Shown piece after piece: positions 5,040 through 9,578 of a stretch of DNA of 9,578 bases. The translations under genes were made by a program, and so were the position numbers. The DNA comes from Clostridiales bacterium UBA7103 (GTDB lineage Bacteria; Bacillota; Clostridia; Oscillospirales; Oscillospiraceae). The DNA lies in contig DKYJ01000026.1 of assembly GCA_002493305.1 (NCBI GenBank), positions 1 through 9,578 on the forward strand, in the 5' to 3' direction. Position 1 is the stretch's first letter, and each line of letters starts with the position of its first letter. Below the pieces are notes generated by a model. The model was not told the DNA's origin, made no database searches, and was given only the letters and a program-made list of their open reading frames with translations.

Positions 5040-5137
5040 AGCTTGTGCGGATAAGCTGTCCGCACACTAAGAAAGGTGGTCCGCTGCCGCGGCTTTGCCC
5101 TCCGGTATGAACATCTATATGAAAGAGGAATCATATT
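5040..5137 (+). promoter_or_regulatory. Structured rplS leader, candidate L19 leader
   Basis: About 100 untranslated bases precede rplS. TGTGCGGA (5044-5051) and TCCGCACA (5059-5066) make a perfect 8-bp stem with a 7-base loop. AGCTT (5040-5044) can instead pair with AAGCT (5053-5057) in that loop, so two folds compete. CCGC/GCGG (5081-5084/5089-5092) forms a second small hairpin. Firmicutes rplS is known to carry an autoregulatory leader (Rfam L19_leader); whether this one belongs to that family needs a covariance-model search. The RBS is AGAGG at 5124-5128. Confidence 0.48.
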
Positions 5138-5479
5138 ATGGATCTGGTCAAAATTCTCAGCGAACAGTACATGAAGAGCGAGCTGCCCGAAATGAACGTC
5201 GGCGACACCGTGCGTGTCCTCGTCCGCGTCAAGGAAGGCAACCGCGAGCGTACCCAGGCTTTTGAAGGCACTATCATTGCCAAAAAGCATGGCGGCATCA
5301 ACGAGACCATCACCGTCCGCCGCATCTCCTACGGCGTGGGCTGCGAGAAGGTTTTCCCCGTTCATTCTCCGTCCATCGTTTCCGTCACCACTGTCCGCAA
5401 GGGCAAGGTTCGCAGAGCAAAGCTCTACTACCTGCGCGACCGCGTGGGCAAGAGCGCCAAGGTCAAGGAGAGACTGTAA
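5138..5479 (+). CDS. rplS: 50S ribosomal protein L19
   Basis: A 113-residue protein, the usual length for bacterial L19, which lies at the 30S-50S interface near the 16S rRNA bridge. Typical features are VGDTVRVLVRVKEGNRERTQ (residues 21-40), FEGTIIAKKHGG, the GVGCEKVFPVHSP stretch and the basic C-terminus RRAKLYYLRDRVGKSAKVKERL. It has its own promoter, leader and terminator, so it is monocistronic here. In many Firmicutes rplS instead ends the rpsP-rimM-trmD operon, so this copy has been separated from that cluster, as happens in some clostridia. AGAGG (5124-5128) is 9 bases from ATG. Confidence 0.99.
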   Translation: MDLVKILSEQYMKSELPEMNVGDTVRVLVRVKEGNRERTQAFEGTIIAKKHGGINETITVRRISYGVGCEKVFPVHSPSIVSVTTVRKGKVRRAKLYYLRDRVGKSAKVKERL

Positions 5480-5487
5480 CAAACGCA

Positions 5488-5519
5488 AAATGCCGCTTCC
5501 CAAAAGGGGAGCGGCATTT
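5488..5519 (+). terminator. Terminator of rplS
   Basis: Arms 5488-5501 and 5506-5519 form a 14-bp stem with an AAAA loop. The single wobble (5498/5509) is U-G in rightward RNA and C-A leftward, which matches rightward use. The U-tract is short (TTTCTG), so termination may be incomplete. It separates rplS from the polysaccharide genes. Confidence 0.87.
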
Positions 5520-5545
5520 CTGCGCGTTCTCCCGCCCTTTTGTCA

Positions 5546-5574
5546 TTTACTTTTTTTAGCGTAACTGGTATAAT
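5546..5574 (+). promoter_or_regulatory. Promoter of the polysaccharide gene cluster
   Basis: TTTACT (5546-5551, 4/6), a 17-base spacer ending in TGG, and TATAAT (5569-5574, 6/6). The extended -10 makes this a good sigma-A promoter. The start is expected near 5581, 20 bases before ATG 5602. No operator-like repeat is visible. Confidence 0.78.
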
Positions 5575-5601
5575 CAAGCAAACAAACGATTAGGAGCGCT
5601 T

Positions 5602-6738
5602 ATGAAAAAAGTCAGGATACTTGCGCTGCATCTTGCCTATGGAGGCATTGAAAAAGCAATAATATCAACGGCGAATCTCCTTGCGGATAAGTACGATGTG
5701 GAGATAATCGGCGTTTATAATATGCCGGATTCCCCGGCGTTCAGGGTAGACAGCCGAGTCTGTATCCGCTATCTGCTGGACGAGATCCCGAACCCGAAGG
5801 AATGGAAGGCGGCGGTGCGTGCTTTCAAGATTGTTGACATAGTGAAGGAGAGCGTCAAGAGCCTGCGCATACTCAGGAACAAAAAGCGCGCGGTCATCGA
5901 CACCTTGAAATCAATACACGATGGGGTGCTGATAACAACGCGGCATGAGGACAACCTTGTCCTCTCCAAGTATGGAGATAAAAATGTGCTCAAAATCGCC
6001 CAGCTGCACCATGACCACAATTTTATTAAAAAATATACGGATGGTTTCATAAACGGATACGGAAATATCGATGTTTTTACTCTGCTGACCCCCGGCCTTG
6101 TGGAGGAGGTTCGGGAGATAATGCGGGATAACAGACATACCCGCCTGGCTCTTATGCCCAATTTTCTTGAAACTTACCCAGATGTGACCGATTTGGGCGG
6201 CAGGGAAGAGACTATACTCGCCGTGGGCAGGCTTGAGCCGGTGAAGGGCTTTGACAGGCTTATCCGCTGCTTTCGGGATATCCACAGGAAAAGACCCGCC
6301 TGTAAGCTGAAAATCGTTGGCGAGGGCACAGAGAGAAAGCGCCTTGAGGAGATGATCCGTGAATACGAGCTGGAGGATTCGGTCATTCTCACGGGGCGTC
6401 TTGACAGTGTGGGCGTTGAGCGAGAGATGCTCAGAGCCTCGGCTTTAGCCATGAGCTCTCACAATGAGGGCTTCGGCTATGTTATCATCGAGGCGATGAG
6501 CTGCGGCCTGCCGGTGGTAGCCTTTGATGTGCGTGTGGGCCCAGGATATATAATCGAAAACGGCGTGAACGGCTTCCTTGTCAGCGATGGCGACGAGGCG
6601 GAATATGCCGCCCGCCTGCTCGCGCTGCTGGATCGCGATGAACTGAGAACAGCGCAGGCAGAGAAAGCCATGCTCCGGGCGAAGGACTTTTCCAAGGAGA
6701 ACATCGGCAAGCTTTGGTTTGATATTATCGGAGATTAA
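5602..6738 (+). CDS. Glycosyltransferase family 4 (GT-B)
   Basis: A 378-residue cytoplasmic or membrane-associated sugar transferase using a nucleotide-activated donor. N-terminal acceptor domain: LALHLAYGGIEKAI (residues 7-20) has the Gly-Gly loop of GT4. C-terminal donor domain: LAVGRLEPVKGFDRLI (206-221) with Arg210 and Lys215, which contact donor phosphates, then SSHNEGFGYVIIEAMSCGLP (285-304), where Glu289 and Glu297 form the EX7E motif. Length is normal and there is no membrane helix. AGGAG (5592-5596) is 5 bases before ATG. It is the first gene of a three-gene unit with a Wzy/WaaL-like protein (3-base gap) and a GT2 enzyme, so it probably adds a sugar to a lipid-linked surface glycan. 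Donor and linkage cannot be told. Confidence 0.95.
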   Translation: MKKVRILALHLAYGGIEKAIISTANLLADKYDVEIIGVYNMPDSPAFRVDSRVCIRYLLDEIPNPKEWKAAVRAFKIVDIVKESVKSLRILRNKKRAVIDTLKSIHDGVLITTRHEDNLVLSKYGDKNVLKIAQLHHDHNFIKKYTDGFINGYGNIDVFTLLTPGLVEEVREIMRDNRHTRLALMPNFLETYPDVTDLGGREETILAVGRLEPVKGFDRLIRCFRDIHRKRPACKLKIVGEGTERKRLEEMIREYELEDSVILTGRLDSVGVEREMLRASALAMSSHNEGFGYVIIEAMSCGLPVVAFDVRVGPGYIIENGVNGFLVSDGDEAEYAARLLALLDRDELRTAQAEKAMLRAKDFSKENIGKLWFDIIGD

Positions 6739-6741
6739 ATT

Positions 6742-8202
6742 ATGAAAGAAGAGACCTTTAAAGACTTTTGGCGGGCCAACTGGCTGGTTCTGCTCATTGC
6801 CGCCCAGCCGCTGCTTGACACGCTGGCTTTCTGGACGAGAAACTCCGTCGCTACCGTGGCGGGCTTTATAAGGCTTGCGGTCATGCTGATCATTCCGCTG
6901 TACCTGCTTATCACGCTGAAAAAGAAAAAAAAGTTTATCATTTCCATGCTGGTCATCGGCCTCTTCTGTGCCGCCCATGTGATCAACTCCTTCCGGGTGG
7001 GGATAATAAGCGCCTTTCTGGACGTTGAATACATGGCTCGTATAGCGCAGATGCCGGTATTGGCGGTGTGCTTCGCCTTCATGATAAAGGACGAGAGAAC
7101 GAAAAATCAGGCCCTGAGGGGCATTTGGATCGCCGCGGCCATAACAGTGACCTGTCTTGCCCTGTCCCTTGTGACGGGAACGTGGAACTCCACCTACGGC
7201 GGGAACCTTGGTATAAGCGGCTGGGTCATTGACGATAACCGCTGCGCAAACAGCATTATTTTCGTGACGCTCTCCGTGTTCGCGATTTTGTACGCCTATA
7301 ATTGCGATAAAAAATGGGTGCAGATCGGCATACCCGCGCTGACGGCGCTGATACTTGTTGCAAACAGCACAAGAGCTTGCTATCTTGGCCTTTTCTGCAT
7401 TTTCGCGGGCTTTATTGTCTTTGCACTTTTACGCGGCAAGCTCACGGGGGAGCGTGTTAAAAAGCTCTTTGTCATCTCGCTTGCCCTGTTCGCGGTTATC
7501 TCCGCGGCGGCGTATCCCATCACCCCGAGAGCTCAGGTGGATAACGCCAAGGCCGCCTCGGCAAGGAAAACTCAGGCGGAGTTTGACGAGAAAATCAAGG
7601 CTTTGGGCTACGACCTGAGCCTGATGAGTGATGAGGAAAAGCTCAGCACGCCTGAGGTATTTGCCGCCTTTGAGGAGTATTATAAATCCACCATAGGCGA
7701 TGTCATACCTGATATTTTTACAAGGTTCGGCACTGAGCGGGTGCTGATGAAGTACGGCTTTACAACAAGCGCGGATACGCTCATTGATGTGCGCCTGATG
7801 AAAACGACCTTTGCGTCCCTTATCTGGGACGAGTGCGACCCTGTGACAAGGCTGCTGGGCTTTGAACCGTCCCAGCAGTCGCTTAAGGGCAGCTATGACA
7901 TGGAAAATGACTGGCACGCCCTGTTTTATTACACGGGCTACATCGGCATTGCGCTCTATGTAGGCTTTATCCTGTACTTTGTGTATCTCATTATCCGCCG
8001 CCTGATAAAGGACTTCAAGGGCAGCTTCACGGCGGAAAATATAGCCTTGGGCGTCTGTCTGGTTTTGCAGCTTGCTCTGGCACAGTTTTCCGGCGCTCTT
8101 ATCCGCAGACCCAATGTGTCCATATATCTTGCGCTGGTGCTGGGGCTGATATATTATAAGACTATCACCTTGCCTACGGGAGAGCGAGGGAGCGTAGAAT
8201 GA
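6742..8202 (+). CDS. O-antigen ligase/polymerase-like membrane protein (Wzy/WaaL type)
   Basis: A 486-residue integral membrane protein with about ten hydrophobic segments: several between residues 13 and 142, more at 168-230 and 242-260, and the last at 395-417 and 435-472. Between them (about 261-394) lies a soluble loop of some 135 residues, presumably outside. LVANSTRACYLGLF (205-218) resembles the conserved S-R-x-x-x-G region of the Wzy_C domain, and NDWHALFYYTGYIGIALY (389-406) resembles the His/Gly motif after the big loop. Such enzymes polymerise glycan repeats or transfer them to an acceptor; in a Gram-positive host, transfer to a cell-wall or lipid carrier is likely (inference). GGAG (6730-6733) is 8 bases before ATG. 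Its end overlaps the GT2 start by 4 bases. An A8 tract lies at 6925-6932. Confidence 0.85.
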   Translation: MKEETFKDFWRANWLVLLIAAQPLLDTLAFWTRNSVATVAGFIRLAVMLIIPLYLLITLKKKKKFIISMLVIGLFCAAHVINSFRVGIISAFLDVEYMARIAQMPVLAVCFAFMIKDERTKNQALRGIWIAAAITVTCLALSLVTGTWNSTYGGNLGISGWVIDDNRCANSIIFVTLSVFAILYAYNCDKKWVQIGIPALTALILVANSTRACYLGLFCIFAGFIVFALLRGKLTGERVKKLFVISLALFAVISAAAYPITPRAQVDNAKAASARKTQAEFDEKIKALGYDLSLMSDEEKLSTPEVFAAFEEYYKSTIGDVIPDIFTRFGTERVLMKYGFTTSADTLIDVRLMKTTFASLIWDECDPVTRLLGFEPSQQSLKGSYDMENDWHALFYYTGYIGIALYVGFILYFVYLIIRRLIKDFKGSFTAENIALGVCLVLQLALAQFSGALIRRPNVSIYLALVLGLIYYKTITLPTGERGSVE

Positions 8203-9122
8203 AGCTGAGCATAATCGTGCCGGTGTATAACGCCGAGAAATATCTTGAAAAATGCCTTGACTCCCTCGTGAACCAGACCATGGACGACTATGAGGTCATA
8301 CTCGTAAACGACGGCTCAAAGGACAGCTCACAAAGCATCATCGATAGTTATGTAAACCAATATCCCGAGCTTATCCGGACTGTGACCGTTGAAAACGGCG
8401 GTCAGGGCAGGGCGCGGAACATCGGCATCGACATGGCGCACGGGGAGTACCTTGGTTTTGTGGACAGTGACGACTGGGTGGACAGCTCCATGTACAGCCG
8501 TATGTACAGCGCGGCTGTGGAGAGCGGAGCGGAGCTGGTAATTTGCGATATGGTTTCCGTTTACCCTGATGGCAGAGAGGAGTACCGGGCAAATTCACGC
8601 TTTGAAGAGCCTGTGTCTATCCCCACCGGCCCCTGCGACAAGCTGTTTCGGCGCGATGCCGTTGGCGATATACGGTTCCCGGAGGGGCTGTGGTATGAGG
8701 ACGCGGACTTCGTGATAAAAACGGTGCTGGGCTGCAGGAGCATTGCGAGGGTCGGCGAGGGGCTTTATTTCTACCGCTGCGGGCAGCTATCCACCATGAA
8801 CAACAAAAACGCCCGCAAGAATCTGGACATGATAAGCATTATGGAGCACTTGAAGGCGTATATGCTGCCGCGCGGCTATAGCGCGGAGTTTGAGCAGCTG
8901 CTGCTCTGCCATCTGCTGCTGGATACTATCAACCGTGTCAATGTCCAGCGGGGCGAGGGCTGCGAGGAGGTCATAAAGACCCTGCGGGACTACGCGCGGG
9001 AGAATATCCCCAAGCTTCGCGCCTGCCCCGGCTATAAAAAGCAGAGCCTTAAGCGCCGCATTGTTATGAGCTTGAACTACCACGGGCTGCACAGCGTCTC
9101 ACGCAAACTGTTTAAAAAGTGA
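8199..9122 (+). CDS. Glycosyltransferase family 2 (GT-A)
   Basis: A 307-residue inverting-type sugar transferase. The GT-A nucleotide-binding fold is clear: LSIIVPVYNAEKYLEKCLDS (residues 3-22), ILVNDGSKDSS (34-44, Asp38), ENGGQGRARNIGID (65-78), then the metal-binding DSDD (Asp89, Asp91) in GFVDSDDW. LWYEDADFVIK (164-174) has the Glu-Asp expected at the catalytic base position. The C-terminal third is basic and helical with no clear membrane helix, probably peripheral. ATGA overlap (8199-8202) couples it to the ligase-like gene, and GAGGGAG (8186-8192) is its ribosome binding site. A strong terminator follows, so it ends the unit. It probably builds the same glycan as its neighbours; the sugar is unknown. 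Confidence 0.95.
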   Translation: MKLSIIVPVYNAEKYLEKCLDSLVNQTMDDYEVILVNDGSKDSSQSIIDSYVNQYPELIRTVTVENGGQGRARNIGIDMAHGEYLGFVDSDDWVDSSMYSRMYSAAVESGAELVICDMVSVYPDGREEYRANSRFEEPVSIPTGPCDKLFRRDAVGDIRFPEGLWYEDADFVIKTVLGCRSIARVGEGLYFYRCGQLSTMNNKNARKNLDMISIMEHLKAYMLPRGYSAEFEQLLLCHLLLDTINRVNVQRGEGCEEVIKTLRDYARENIPKLRACPGYKKQSLKRRIVMSLNYHGLHSVSRKLFKK

Positions 9123-9126
9123 GCTC

Positions 9127-9163
9127 TATCCGCCGCAATGCCGGGCATTGCGGCGGATATTTT
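9127..9163 (+). terminator. Terminator of the polysaccharide cluster
   Basis: Arms 9127-9140 and 9146-9159 are perfectly complementary over 14 bp around the loop CCGGG, followed by TTTTGCGATTTT. It starts four bases after the GT2 stop codon. There is no wobble to favour a strand, but the U-rich tail and gene direction make it rightward. Confidence 0.88.
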
Positions 9164-9213
9164 GCGATTTTGATGAAAACGCAAATTTATCCTGAATAAT
9201 TTGGCTTTGACTG

Positions 9214-9242
9214 TGGAAATGGTATTGAAAGCGTGGTATAAT
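9214..9242 (+). promoter_or_regulatory. Promoter of uvrB
   Basis: TGGAAA (9214-9219, 4/6), a 17-base spacer ending in TGG, and TATAAT (9237-9242, 6/6). The extended -10 makes it likely active. The expected start is near 9249, about 28 bases before the GTG start. A TTGACT at 9207-9212 is too far (24-base spacer) to be the -35. Confidence 0.7.
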
Positions 9243-9276
9243 ATTATGCAAATTTCGTGTGACGGGAGGGAAACGC

Positions 9277-9578
9277 GTGGAGGAAAAGGAACAGGTGTTC
9301 CATCTCAAAGCGCCATATCAGCCCACCGGCGATCAGCCGGAGGCGATAGAGGGGCTTGTGAGCGCCATTGAAAACGGAATAGACGAGCAGGTGCTCCTCG
9401 GCGTCACCGGTTCGGGCAAGACCTTTACCATGGCCAATGTTATCGCCCGTCTAAACCGCCCGACCCTTGTGCTGGCGCACAATAAGACCCTCGCCGCGCA
9501 GCTTTGCAGCGAGTTTCGGGAGTTTTTCCCGGATAACGCAGTGGAGTATTTTGTCTCCTACTACGACTATTACCAGCC
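9277..9578 (+). CDS. uvrB: Excinuclease ABC subunit B, 5' part (cut by window end)
   Basis: UvrB is the helicase-like damage-verifying subunit of nucleotide excision repair, loaded by UvrA and then joined by UvrC. The first 100 codons are present: APYQPTGDQPEAIEGL (residues 13-28), Walker A GVTGSGKTFT (42-51), LVLAHNKTLAAQL, and VEYFVSYYDYYQ (88-99), where the beta-hairpin region begins. The frame is open to the window edge. Start: GTG 9277 has GGGAGGG (9264-9270) six bases upstream. An alternative GTG at 9295 would give a start closer to typical UvrB length, with AAGGA before it. Either way a LexA-type box lies at the start of the gene. Confidence 0.96.
   Translation, partial: MEEKEQVFHLKAPYQPTGDQPEAIEGLVSAIENGIDEQVLLGVTGSGKTFTMANVIARLNRPTLVLAHNKTLAAQLCSEFREFFPDNAVEYFVSYYDYYQ
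9288..9301. promoter_or_regulatory. LexA (SOS) box within the start of uvrB
   Basis: GGAACAGGTGTTCC has perfect GGAAC/GTTCC arms around AGGT and matches the Gram-positive LexA/DinR consensus CGAACRNRYGTTYC at 13 of 14 positions. uvrB is a classic SOS gene. The site covers codons 4-9 from GTG 9277, centred about 45 bases after the expected transcription start, so LexA would act as a roadblock rather than by covering the promoter. Confidence 0.75.

Noticed and set aside
5040..5066. Pseudoknot in the rplS leader (AGCTT with the hairpin loop)
   Set aside because: The connecting loops would be about 0-1 bases across an 8-bp stem, which is sterically unlikely; kept only as an alternative pairing.
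6445..6978. Leftward 177-aa frame across the GT4/ligase junction
   Set aside because: It spans the ends of two conserved rightward genes with normal coding signals; composition-driven shadow.
9207..9212. TTGACT as the -35 of uvrB
   Set aside because: The spacer to TATAAT would be 24 bases; TGGAAA at 9214-9219 has a 17-base spacer.

Overview
The window looks like chromosome of a gut-type, moderately GC-rich Firmicute, most likely a clostridium of the Oscillospirales. Reasons: a short SpoIVFA/SpoIVFB-like gene pair, the TIGR03960/TIGR03936 radical SAM pair, rplS, a Gram-positive LexA-type site at uvrB, AGGAGG-type ribosome binding sites and extended -10 promoters. The genus is inference; no 16S or marker comparison was possible.

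Left part (1-1394) is accessory and partly decayed. It holds two tiny overlapping leftward reading frames ending at a terminator, then a mosaic of three gene pieces in alternating orientation (a proline-rich rightward N-terminus, a leftward coding scrap, the C-terminus of an XRE-type regulator), then an intact leftward XRE regulator with a terminator and repeated operator-like sites. This lies downstream of the 3' end of a tRNA-Pro(CGG) gene, the classic side for integrated elements, so it is read as the worn end of an integrative element (inference; no integrase and no second att copy is visible).

The centre (1395-5519) is core genome. tRNA-Pro points left from a perfect TTGACA-17-TATAAT promoter. 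Overlapping it is an opposite promoter for a small membrane protein gene and an M50 intramembrane protease gene. Next come a cobalamin-domain radical SAM enzyme (TIGR03960) and its partner (TIGR03936/DUF2344), overlapping by 8 bases, then rplS with its own promoter, structured leader and terminator.

The right part is a compact surface-polysaccharide unit (5546-9159): GT4 glycosyltransferase, O-antigen-ligase/polymerase-like membrane protein and GT2 glycosyltransferase, tightly packed, with one promoter in front and a strong terminator behind. It is followed by the start of uvrB, cut by the window edge, with a near-consensus LexA box inside its first codons.

No CRISPR array, insertion sequence or rRNA was seen. 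The best second looks are the LexA box inside the start of uvrB, the mutually overlapping tRNA-Pro/protease promoters, the stripped-down SpoIVFA/SpoIVFB-like pair, and the fragment mosaic near the tRNA. I did not find a clearly novel multi-gene system.
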